A stretch of 24,154 nucleotides of DNA. Source: JBBIOI01 sp037443425 (GTDB lineage Bacteria; Desulfobacterota; BSN033; UBA1163). The notes beneath the pieces are model-generated. The model worked only from the letters and a program-made list of their open reading frames with translations. It did not search any database and was not told the DNA's origin. The stretch is from NCBI GenBank assembly GCA_037443425.1, contig JBBIOI010000046.1, positions 1-24,154 of the forward strand. Reading direction: 5' to 3'. Of this stretch, positions 15,750 to 23,035 are shown piece after piece. Position 1 is the stretch's first letter, and every line of letters starts with the position of its first letter. The translations under genes and the position numbers were made by a program.

Positions 15750-15757
15750 AATATTTT

Positions 15758-15946
15758 TTATTTCAATCTATCCTCGAGTAGCTCACCACCCACCCCAACA
15801 TTTTCAGGGGTAGCCTCCCTCAGATAAACAACAAATGCTGATTTATCAATGCCCGTAAGTCTACTTGCCGTTTCTGTAAATGATTTTATCATCTCTTTTT
15901 TCTTCTCTTTATCTAACCTCGGTCCATAGAAAAATATCGTTGGCAT
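15758..15946 (-). CDS. 4-oxalocrotonate tautomerase-family protein
   Basis: A 62-residue protein whose sequence after Met is Pro-Thr-Ile-Phe, giving the N-terminal proline that is the catalytic base of this superfamily. It has the two-helix core (KKEMIKSFTETASRLTGIDK) and the C-terminal TPENVGVGGELLEDR, which matches 4-OT-like enzymes. An arginine sits in the LREATPENVG position. ATG 15946 follows GGAGGG at good spacing. An in-frame TTG at 15961 overlaps that site and would hide the proline. Such enzymes form hexamers and ketonise or isomerise unsaturated oxo-acids. It converges with the transglycosylase gene, eight bases away, with no terminator visible between them. Its substrate is unknown, though nearby acid catabolism is suggestive. 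Confidence 0.87.
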   Translation of the reverse strand: MPTIFFYGPRLDKEKKKEMIKSFTETASRLTGIDKSAFVVYLREATPENVGVGGELLEDRLK

Positions 15947-15977
15947 TGAATTTCCCTCCAATAAATTTTTATAAAAT

Positions 15978-16005
15978 TTTATAAAAATAATCTTATATTA
16001 GTCAA
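15978..16005 (-). promoter_or_regulatory. Probable promoter of the tautomerase gene
   Basis: On the minus strand, TTGACT (16005-16000), a 16-base spacer and TATAAA (15983-15978) lie about 30 bases before the tautomerase ATG at 15946. It implies that this small gene is transcribed alone. Confidence 0.5.
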
Positions 16006-16184
16006 GTATTACTCTCCTGATCGAGATCTCTTAAACACTATTTAAAAATCTTTTCAAATATAGGAGGTGTTTAGCACTATTGACAACTCCCCTTGAATAA
16101 ATTGTTTTTTTCTCAGGCAATTGTTAGAAATTTATTAATCGGAGCAATTAAATATTTACAGTTATCATCCTTACCTTCCCGTAA

Positions 16185-16205
16185 GGCATGGGTTTGTCCC
16201 TTGCC
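16185..16205. repeat. Palindromic hairpin element, copy 1
   Basis: GGCAT-GGG-TTTGT-CCC-TTGCC folds as a stem of 4+3 pairs with one T/T mismatch and a 5-base loop. A second hairpin, CCTTAC/GTAAGG at 16169-16186, overlaps its left edge and would compete with it. The shape and loop match copy 2, located 57 bases downstream. Confidence 0.6.
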
Positions 16206-16241
16206 GTATTTGGTTTCATAAATTATTAATTTTTTTCGTAG

Positions 16242-16262
16242 GGTAAGCCCTTGTGGCTTGCC
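16242..16262. repeat. Palindromic hairpin element, copy 2
   Basis: GGTAAGCC-CTTGT-GGCTTGCC folds as an eight-pair stem (one G-U as RNA) with a 5-base loop, the same 21-base length as copy 1. Flanking AGGGT/ACCCT extends the pairing. The inner stem is GCC/GGC here but GGG/CCC in copy 1, so both arms changed together. Confidence 0.65.
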
Positions 16263-16327
16263 GAACCCTTATCAAGGTGTCATTTATTTTATGTTCCCAT
16301 TAATAAACATTAAAAGCCCGCATTCGA

Positions 16328-16342
16328 AGGGTTTTAAACCCT
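16328..16342. promoter_or_regulatory. 15-base palindrome upstream of the thiolase promoter (possible operator)
   Basis: AGGGTTT-T-AAACCCT is a perfect inverted repeat centred about 56 bases before the -35 element at 16391. It is placed where an activator or repressor dimer could bind. It could equally be a short stem of the adjoining repeat region. Confidence 0.35.
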
Positions 16343-16390
16343 ACCTCGCCAGTCTATTAAGGACTTTCTCAGAGAGCTCAGAACTTTTTC

Positions 16391-16418
16391 TTGACAAAAA
16401 AATTTAGATGAATATGAT
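16391..16418 (+). promoter_or_regulatory. Probable sigma-70-type promoter of the thiolase/TRAP/acyl-CoA operon
   Basis: A perfect TTGACA at 16391-16396, a 16-base spacer, and TATGAT at 16413-16418 give the best promoter match in the window. Transcription would begin near 16425, about 43 bases before the thiolase ATG at 16468. Confidence 0.65.
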
Positions 16419-16467
16419 ATTAAACAAATCGATTTAAAAAGACCATAAAACGTTTAGGAAGATATTT

Positions 16468-17643
16468 ATGAAAGATGTTGTAATTGTAAGTGCTACAAGA
16501 ACACCTATTGGTGACTTTGGAGGATCATTAAAAGATGTTTCGGCAGTTTCACTCAGTATCACAGTGATTGAATCACTGCTTTCGAGGGTTGGTTTAGATA
16601 AGAAGTTCGTTGATCAAGTGATAATGGGAAACTGTTTTGAACCTCTGGATCAAAATGTAGCCAGGATTGCTTCAGTTAAATGCGGCCTTCCAATTGAGAC
16701 CCCTGCCTTTACAATTGTTGTCAACTGCGCCTCCGCTATGCAAGCCATTATCTGCGGTGTTCAGGCAATTCGTGATGGGGATGTTGATGTAGTGATTGCT
16801 GGAGGAGTCGAAAGTATGAGTAATGCCCCATACATTCTGACAACTGCCCGCTGGGGTCAGCGTATCAGACATGGCCAAATGGTGGATATGCTATGGAGGG
16901 CAATGCAGGAGTATCCTATTGGAGCAGGTATGGGACTCACAGCAGAGAACTTAGCAGAGAAGTATGGTATTTCAAGAGAAGAACAGGATCAATTTGCTCT
17001 TTTAAGCCACCAGAGGGCTTGTCGAGCCATTGAGGAGGGGAAATTTAAGGCAGAGATTACACCGGTTTATATCCCACAGAAAAAAGGCGATCCTATAATA
17101 GTGGATAAGGATGAGCATCCGAGGCCAGATACAACACTTGAGAAGCTTTCTAAATTACCTCCAGCGTTTAAAAACAATGGAACTGTTACAGCTGGTAATT
17201 CTTCAGGATTAAATGACGCAGCAGCTCTGGTTCTGCTTATGTCTGAAAAAAAGGCAAAAGGGGTAGGTCTTAAGCCATTGGCTAAGATTATTGGATATGC
17301 AATCGTGGGGGTTGACCCATCGTATATGGGAATTGGACCTGTGCCCGCAACAAGGAAGGTTCTAAAGAGATTAGGTCTTAGTTTAAATGATATAGAACTT
17401 ATCGAAATCAATGAGGCGTTTGCAGCCCAGTATTTAGCCTGCGAAAGGGAACTTGGATTAAACAGGGAGATTGTGAATGTAAATGGCAGTGGTATTGCAC
17501 TTGGTCACCCTGTGGGAGCAACAGGATGTCGCCTCGTAGTAACACTCATACATGAAATGATAAGGAGGAATCTCAACCTTGGCCTTGCAACTCTCTGTGT
17601 TGGAGGAGGATTAGGATTTGCAATGGTTATTGAAAGGGGGTGA
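16468..17643 (+). CDS. Thiolase (acetyl-CoA acetyltransferase family)
   Basis: 391 residues, the usual length of a thiolase. It either splits a 3-oxoacyl-CoA with CoA or condenses two acyl-CoAs. Catalytic residues are all present: acylated Cys87 in VVNCASAM, His347 in GIALGHPVGATG, and Cys377 in TLCVGGGLG. The EINEAFAAQ block is also typical. ATG 16468 follows AGGAAG. It leads an operon with a TRAP importer, CoA ligase, SDR and HpaB-type protein, so a degradative role (thiolysis ending a beta-oxidation-like sequence) is favoured over biosynthesis. No signal for a particular chain length is visible. Confidence 0.95.
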   Translation: MKDVVIVSATRTPIGDFGGSLKDVSAVSLSITVIESLLSRVGLDKKFVDQVIMGNCFEPLDQNVARIASVKCGLPIETPAFTIVVNCASAMQAIICGVQAIRDGDVDVVIAGGVESMSNAPYILTTARWGQRIRHGQMVDMLWRAMQEYPIGAGMGLTAENLAEKYGISREEQDQFALLSHQRACRAIEEGKFKAEITPVYIPQKKGDPIIVDKDEHPRPDTTLEKLSKLPPAFKNNGTVTAGNSSGLNDAAALVLLMSEKKAKGVGLKPLAKIIGYAIVGVDPSYMGIGPVPATRKVLKRLGLSLNDIELIEINEAFAAQYLACERELGLNREIVNVNGSGIALGHPVGATGCRLVVTLIHEMIRRNLNLGLATLCVGGGLGFAMVIERG

Positions 17644-17716
17644 GACCTTTAAATTAAGGATATGATGATCGAGAAGATTTTTATTAAAACTCTAATTCAA
17701 AAAGGAGGGGTAAAAG

Positions 17717-18784
17717 ATGGAAAAAAGGATTTATCATAATAAGATTATAAGGATTTTAAACTTTTTATTAATCTTAACTGTAATCTTTCTCTTACCTTTA
17801 ATTCCTGCCAATGCACAGAAACCAATAACCCTTACAGGTGAAACATGGACACCAACCATGACTCCACCAGCAAGAATCATCGGCCCAGAATTTATTAAGG
17901 GCCTGGAACAGGCAACTGGAGGATTGGTAAAGGTAAACTGGCATACAGCATCAGCATTGGGCCCTGTTCCAGAACTTTATACCCGATTGGTGCAGGGCGT
18001 TATTGATTTCGGTCAGTTCAATATCGGATATACCCCTGGTGTCTTCCCATTCACGGAGATGTTTGAACTCCCGCTCCGTTACCCATCTGCTGAGATCTTA
18101 ACAAAGGCGATGATCGAGATATATAAGAAAGGCTACTGTGATAAGGAATATGGGGATGTAAAGTTTCTTTTTTATCATTGTATTGGCCCCTATCAGCTCT
18201 GGAGTAGTGTTAAGATTACAAGTGTTGAAGGTCTTGTGGGGAAAAAGCTTAGATGTCCATCTCCAACCTTTGTAGAAGTAACCAAAGCAATTGGAGCGGT
18301 TCCTGTTAGTATGCCTGCTGGTGAGATATATACATCATTCCAGAAAGGGATCATAGATGGAACTTGGGCATGTGGAGATATGGCCGTTGCCTTCAAGATT
18401 GGGGAGATAGCCAAATACTTAATTATGACAAATATCGGAACAACTACACAGAGCTGGGCAATGAATAAAAAACCTTACGCAGCCTTACCCGATTCAGGGA
18501 AGAGGTATATTGAGGAGAACTGGGAAAGGCTCTCCCTGTTTGGGGCTAAAACCTTTGATGAATATAATGAAAGGGGATTTGCATTTGCACGTAAAAATAG
18601 AGTGGAAACAATTACCTGGAGTGAATCAGAGATGAAAAAACTGGATAAGATAATCTCTCCAGTTTTTAGTACATGGGTGACTAAATTAGAAGGAAAAGGT
18701 CTCCCTGCTAAAAAGGCATTGACAGAGCTTTATCAAATACTTGAGAATCTCGGGGCAAAAGAACCATTCATTCTGCCAAAATAA
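17717..18784 (+). CDS. dctP: TRAP transporter solute-binding protein DctP (plus-strand operon)
   Basis: 355 residues with a signal peptide (basic start, ILNFLLILTVIFLLPLI core, likely cleavage after ANA at residue 33). The ligand-binding arginine is probably Arg179 in VGKKLRCPSPT. The protein is clearly different from the other receptor (13290-14312), and its longer N-terminal sequence (GETWTPTMTPPARIIGPE) resembles the receptors of the larger-ligand TRAP clade. It lies 73 bases after the thiolase, with AAAGGAGGGG before the ATG. It would capture the carboxylic acid that the downstream CoA ligase activates. Confidence 0.93.
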   Translation: MEKRIYHNKIIRILNFLLILTVIFLLPLIPANAQKPITLTGETWTPTMTPPARIIGPEFIKGLEQATGGLVKVNWHTASALGPVPELYTRLVQGVIDFGQFNIGYTPGVFPFTEMFELPLRYPSAEILTKAMIEIYKKGYCDKEYGDVKFLFYHCIGPYQLWSSVKITSVEGLVGKKLRCPSPTFVEVTKAIGAVPVSMPAGEIYTSFQKGIIDGTWACGDMAVAFKIGEIAKYLIMTNIGTTTQSWAMNKKPYAALPDSGKRYIEENWERLSLFGAKTFDEYNERGFAFARKNRVETITWSESEMKKLDKIISPVFSTWVTKLEGKGLPAKKALTELYQILENLGAKEPFILPK

Positions 18785-18805
18785 AGTAGATAAAGAAGGT
18801 CTTTA

Positions 18806-19309
18806 ATGAGTGAGAAAGTAGATTTATTGGCTAAAGGAATCCATTTCATAAACAGATACATAAAAAACTTCTGTTTGGTACTACTTTTCTTTATGATGAT
18901 TTTGGGCACAGCTGATGTTATTGGGAGATATATTTTTAATCGTCCAATTCTTGGAACATTTGAAATCTTTGAGATCATTCTTCCTGCTATTGTCCTCCTT
19001 GGTCTTGGCTATACTCAGGAGAACAGAGCCCATGTAAGAATGGAGATCCTGATCTCTCGTTTTTCGCTTAGAACTCAAACTTTTTTAAATCTAATAACAA
19101 ATGGCTGTGCCCTTTTTATTTCAATTCTCATATTGTGGCGGGGTTGGGTATTGACTATTGGTTATTGGCATATGGGTAGGACTATTCCAACAATTGAAAT
19201 CCCTATGTTTCTTCCTCAACTCCTTGTCCCTCTGGGAGCACTTCTATTATCACTTGTAATCATTATACAGATGCTTCAAAATATCGGGCAATTAAGAAAA
19301 AAGGGGTAA
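18806..19309 (+). CDS. dctQ: TRAP transporter small permease subunit DctQ
   Basis: 167 residues with four hydrophobic segments. The first membrane segment leads into TADVIGRYIFNRPILGTFE, the hallmark of DctQ, followed by IVLLGLGYTQENRAHVRMEI. The protein forms the membrane complex with DctM, which begins one base after its stop. It starts 21 bases after DctP, with AAGG near the ATG. Confidence 0.92.
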   Translation: MSEKVDLLAKGIHFINRYIKNFCLVLLFFMMILGTADVIGRYIFNRPILGTFEIFEIILPAIVLLGLGYTQENRAHVRMEILISRFSLRTQTFLNLITNGCALFISILILWRGWVLTIGYWHMGRTIPTIEIPMFLPQLLVPLGALLLSLVIIIQMLQNIGQLRKKG

Positions 19310-19310
19310 A

Positions 19311-20606
19311 ATGTCTCCACTCTCTATCGGCTTTTTAGCTATAGCTTCCTTTCTTTTTCTATCATTTTTAGGCTTACCTCTTGGATTTTCTTTTGCCTTA
19401 GTTGGATTTGGAGGAATGGTATTTTTAAAAGGTTTTATGCCAGCACTAAACCTCCTTGGCGGAAATCCATACTCCCAGGTGGCTTCTTTTGTCCTCTGTG
19501 CAGTACCCTTATTTACACTCATGGGGCAATTTGCCTTTTATTCAGGAATAAGTAGAAACCTCTTTGATGCAGCCTATAAATTAATGTCACGGCTACCAGG
19601 AGGCCTTGCACTTGCCACCATGGCTGCCTGTACTGCCTTTGCTGCATGCACAGGATCAAGCCTTGCCTCAGCAGCTACGATGGGAACGATTACCTTTCCC
19701 GAAATGAAAAGATATAACTATAGCTCACGATTAGCAACAGGGACTATTGCAGCAGGAGGGACACTTGGAATTCTCATCCCTCCAAGTACAATTTTTATTA
19801 TCTTGGGGATTATCACAGAAACCTCTGTTGGCGCCTTGTTCATAGCCGGGATTTTACCTGGCCTTATACTTTCCGGACTATTTATATTACTGATTTTCAT
19901 TATGTGTAAAAGAAACCCTTCTCTTGGTCCTCCGGGCAAACCATTCTCTTGGAAAGAGAGGCTTCAATCTTTAACCGGTGTCTGGGGGATGATAGTACTT
20001 TTTTTAATGGTAATAGGAGGCTTATACTTTGGCGTTTTTTCACCATCAGAGGCAGGCAGTATTGGTGCATTCGGTAGTTTTATCCTTGCCCTGGTAAAAA
20101 GAATGCCTCTCTCAGCATTTCTTAAGGCACTTGCAGAATCTGCTCAGATTACATGCTACATGCTATTCATCCTTATTGGTGCAAGTATCTTTAATATATT
20201 TCTTGGAATAGCTGGTGTCCCTGCAATGGTAAGTAAATGGATCACAGGTCTACCAGTTCCTCCCATCGGAATTGTAATAGGCATGCTACTTCTATATATC
20301 CCTCTCGGAATGTTTCTTGATACACTGGGAATGATACTTCTTACAGTCCCGGTCTTTTTCCCTGTAATCATCCAATTGGGTTATGAACCAATCTGGTTTT
20401 GTGTACTTATCTGTATGATGGCAGAATTAGGGATGATCACCCCTCCTGTTGCAATCAATGTCTATGTTGTTCAGGGAGTTACTAAGGTTCCTATGGAGGA
20501 TATCTTTAGGGGTATCCTTCCATTTGTAATTATATATTTAATTGCTATTGGAATAGTTGTGGCATTTCCTGAGATAAGCCTCTTTTTGCCCAAGACAATG
20601 AAATAA
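19311..20606 (+). CDS. dctM: TRAP transporter large permease subunit DctM
   Basis: 431 residues, about a dozen membrane segments. The start (LSFLGLPLGFSFALVGFGG), GTIAAGGTLGILIPPST, LIGASIFNIFLGIAGVP and LGMITPPVAINVYVVQGV are DctM-family blocks. It is the ion-coupled transport channel. Its ATG lies within AAAAGGGGTAAAATG, so the ribosome site overlaps the end of dctQ. The downstream CoA ligase gene starts 46 bases later. Confidence 0.94.
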   Translation: MSPLSIGFLAIASFLFLSFLGLPLGFSFALVGFGGMVFLKGFMPALNLLGGNPYSQVASFVLCAVPLFTLMGQFAFYSGISRNLFDAAYKLMSRLPGGLALATMAACTAFAACTGSSLASAATMGTITFPEMKRYNYSSRLATGTIAAGGTLGILIPPSTIFIILGIITETSVGALFIAGILPGLILSGLFILLIFIMCKRNPSLGPPGKPFSWKERLQSLTGVWGMIVLFLMVIGGLYFGVFSPSEAGSIGAFGSFILALVKRMPLSAFLKALAESAQITCYMLFILIGASIFNIFLGIAGVPAMVSKWITGLPVPPIGIVIGMLLLYIPLGMFLDTLGMILLTVPVFFPVIIQLGYEPIWFCVLICMMAELGMITPPVAINVYVVQGVTKVPMEDIFRGILPFVIIYLIAIGIVVAFPEISLFLPKTMK

Positions 20607-20652
20607 TTTGGAAGGCATTAAAGATTAAAAACTTTTAAAAAGGGGATAAAGA

Positions 20653-22248
20653 ATGGGATTAAAGATAAAAAAAATTCCAACAAGATATAAAGTTTCAGAA
20701 ATACAACCCCCCTCAGGATATAATGAACTCGTTTATACTGATAGACCAAAGAATCTTTCTGAACTTTTGTTAAATACGGTCAAAAAAGAGGGAGAATTAG
20801 AAGCCATAATAAGCCCTGACATTAGATTAACTTATATTCAGTTTGCTTCGTTGGTGAACAATTTATCAAAAGGCCTTTACTATGAATATGGGATTAAAAA
20901 AGGCGATAGAGTCTCAATTATGCTTCGGAATGGATGGGAATTTGGTGTAATCTTCTTTTCATTAGTAAATATAGGGGCAATTGCAGTACCTCTAAACACC
21001 GCTTACAAAGGAGAGGAGGCAGCCTTTCAGATAAATGATTCAGGATCGAAGATGGTTTTTATTGACGAAGAATTTTCTGATGTCATAATGGGCATTAAAT
21101 CTGAGATCAAGAGTGTAGAGAATGTGATTGTGGTGAATAAGGAGGAGTTTAAAAGGTTAATAGATAAGAAGGATTATAAAGATTTTGAGATTCAGGTAGA
21201 AGAGATGGATAGTGCACTTATCATGTATACTTCAGGGACAACAGGTCGACCAAAAGGTGCTGTTCTCTCCCATAGAGGCGTAATTTCAGAGGCTATGTGG
21301 ATTTGTGAGCTTTTTGATTGGAAATCAGAAAGGGACAAGAACTTATGCCCTGTTCCTTTATTTCATGTAACAGGACTCGTTATGGATTTTTGTGGTGCTG
21401 TGTATGCAGGTATTCCAACAGTTTTTATGAAAAAATTTAATGCTGTTGATGCACTAAAGATAATTGAACAGGAAAAGGTAACAACAATGATTGGAGTTCC
21501 AACAATTCTTTGGCTTATGATTAATAACCCTGAATTTGAACATTACGACTCAAGCTCACTAAGGTTGTTTGGAGCGGGTGGATCAGCTACGCCAGAGGAG
21601 TTAATTGATCTATGCTTAAAAAAGATGCCCCAACTTAATCTCTGTCCTGGTTATGGTCTTACAGAGGCATGTGGAATGACCCTCACTACAACAAGTATCC
21701 AGGAGGCTTTGAGACATAAAGGCTCTGTAGGACTTCCAATTCCCTTAATAGATATCAAAGTAGTGGATACAGAGGGAAATGGATTGCCTCCTGGTGAACC
21801 AGGAGAGCTATTAATCAGGGGATGTCAAACTTTAAAAGAATATTGGAATAATCCTGAGGCAACAAAGAAGACGATTAGAGACGGTTGGCTACATACTGGA
21901 GATATAGCAAAGATTGATGAGGAAGGTTATGTTTATATACTTGATAGGATGAAAGATATGATCAATCGTGGAGGAGAAAAGATCTGGAGCCTTGAAGTGG
22001 AAAATGTCCTTTATAGAAATCCCAAAGTACTTGACGCTGCGGCAGTGGGGGTACCAGATCCGGTTTTTGGAGAAGAGGTAAAAGTAGTAATTGTCCTAAA
22101 AGAAGGTGAGACTGCCACACCTGAAGAGATACAGGAATTCTGCGGTAGACATCTGGCTAAATTCAAAATCCCAAAATATGTTGAATTTAGAGAAAGTCTA
22201 CCGAGAAATCCTGCTGGAAAGATTATAAAGGAATATCTTAAAAAATAA
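20653..22248 (+). CDS. Acyl-CoA ligase (ANL superfamily, AMP-forming)
   Basis: 531 residues, typical of medium-chain/aryl acyl-CoA synthetases. Motifs in order: phosphate-binding YTSGTTGRPKG (192-202), the PGYGLTEACGMT adenine region, GWLHTGDIAKIDEEGYVYIL with the ATP-binding aspartate, the hinge DRMKDMINRGGEKI, and the C-terminal adenylation lysine Lys523 in NPAGKIIK. It would activate the acid imported by the preceding TRAP system through an acyl-AMP to a CoA thioester. ATG 20653 follows AAGGGGATAAAG. The exact acid is not readable. O-succinylbenzoate-type or aryl ligases remain possible alternatives. Confidence 0.92.
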   Translation: MGLKIKKIPTRYKVSEIQPPSGYNELVYTDRPKNLSELLLNTVKKEGELEAIISPDIRLTYIQFASLVNNLSKGLYYEYGIKKGDRVSIMLRNGWEFGVIFFSLVNIGAIAVPLNTAYKGEEAAFQINDSGSKMVFIDEEFSDVIMGIKSEIKSVENVIVVNKEEFKRLIDKKDYKDFEIQVEEMDSALIMYTSGTTGRPKGAVLSHRGVISEAMWICELFDWKSERDKNLCPVPLFHVTGLVMDFCGAVYAGIPTVFMKKFNAVDALKIIEQEKVTTMIGVPTILWLMINNPEFEHYDSSSLRLFGAGGSATPEELIDLCLKKMPQLNLCPGYGLTEACGMTLTTTSIQEALRHKGSVGLPIPLIDIKVVDTEGNGLPPGEPGELLIRGCQTLKEYWNNPEATKKTIRDGWLHTGDIAKIDEEGYVYILDRMKDMINRGGEKIWSLEVENVLYRNPKVLDAAAVGVPDPVFGEEVKVVIVLKEGETATPEEIQEFCGRHLAKFKIPKYVEFRESLPRNPAGKIIKEYLKK

Positions 22249-22278
22249 AGGAGAATTTTGAACCGTGGAGTAATAATT

Positions 22279-23025
22279 ATGGAAGAGTCGATAAGGATTG
22301 CATTAGTTACTGGAGCCTCAAGGGGTATTGGCCGAGCCATTGCCCTTGAGTTGGCAAAGGATGGTGCCAATCTGGTAGTAAATTATCGGTTACGTTCTGA
22401 GGAGGCAGAAAATGTAGTTAAAGAGATAGAGGCTATGGGCCGAAAGGCCATAGCTATAAGGGCAGATGTTTCAAATGAACAAGAGGTTAAGTCAATGGTT
22501 GATAAGTCCATTGAAACATTTGGAAGGATTGATATCCTTGTAAATAATGCTGCAATTCATAGAGGAGGAAGGATTCAAAAATTATCAACTGAGGACTGGG
22601 ATATCGTTATTGATTCAATTCTTAGAGGGACTTTTAATTGCTGTAGATTTATAATTCCATACATGCTCGAAAAGGAATGGGGAAGGATTATAAATATCTC
22701 ATCTGATGTTGGACTTCATGGATATCCAGGAGATACAGCTTATGGGGCTGCGAAGGCAGGTTTAATAGGATTTACAAAGTCGCTGGCCAAGGAAGTGGCA
22801 AAAAAGAATATCACGGTTAATGTTGTTGTCCCGGGGTTTCTAAGAACAGATATGACAGCCCCTTTATTTAATACAGAAGAGAAGGTTCAGAGGGAGCTAT
22901 CAAGAATTCCGATGGGAAGACCTGGAAGGCTTGAAGAGGTTTCATCTCTTGTAAGTTTCTTAGCATTTAAAGGCTCCTACATAACAGGTGCTGTCTTCCA
23001 GGTGGATGGTGGGATGGGAATGTAA
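22279..23025 (+). CDS. Short-chain dehydrogenase/reductase (FabG-like)
   Basis: 248 residues of a classical SDR. The NAD(P) motif TGASRGIG is at 11-18, NNAAI at 89-93, and the catalytic Ser141/142, Tyr155 and Lys159 are in SSDVGLHG and AYGAAKAG. The C-terminal GAVFQVDGGMGM is typical of 3-oxoacyl-reductase-like members. The start ATG 22279 has GGAG eight bases upstream. An in-frame TTG at 22258 also has AAGGAG and would add seven residues. It sits between the CoA ligase and the HpaB-type gene. The likely role is oxidation of a 3-hydroxyacyl-CoA (or related hydroxy compound) before thiolysis. Arg in the post-fold segment NYRLRS hints at NADP, but this is weak. Confidence 0.93.
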   Translation: MEESIRIALVTGASRGIGRAIALELAKDGANLVVNYRLRSEEAENVVKEIEAMGRKAIAIRADVSNEQEVKSMVDKSIETFGRIDILVNNAAIHRGGRIQKLSTEDWDIVIDSILRGTFNCCRFIIPYMLEKEWGRIINISSDVGLHGYPGDTAYGAAKAGLIGFTKSLAKEVAKKNITVNVVVPGFLRTDMTAPLFNTEEKVQRELSRIPMGRPGRLEEVSSLVSFLAFKGSYITGAVFQVDGGMGM

Positions 23026-23035
23026 AGGAGGTATT

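Larger units (their letters stand above)
16006..16390. other. Gene-free stretch of about 385 bases with hairpins
   Basis: No convincing frame exists on either strand. The stretch contains the inverted repeat TAAACAC/GTGTTTA (16032-16038 and 16067-16073), two similarly shaped hairpins (see 16185-16205 and 16242-16262), and a 15-base palindrome at 16328-16342. It lies between the tautomerase promoter and the thiolase promoter. It could hold upstream regulatory sites or dispersed repeats. Confidence 0.6.

Noticed and set aside
15750..15757. Terminator between the convergent transglycosylase and tautomerase genes
   Set aside because: Only eight AT-rich bases lie between the two stop codons and I found no GC-rich stem with a T run.
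16006..16390. CRISPR array or tRNA gene in the gene-free stretch
   Set aside because: The two hairpins are not regularly spaced direct repeats with unique spacers, and no cloverleaf could be drawn around the TTCGA-containing segment at 16323-16327.
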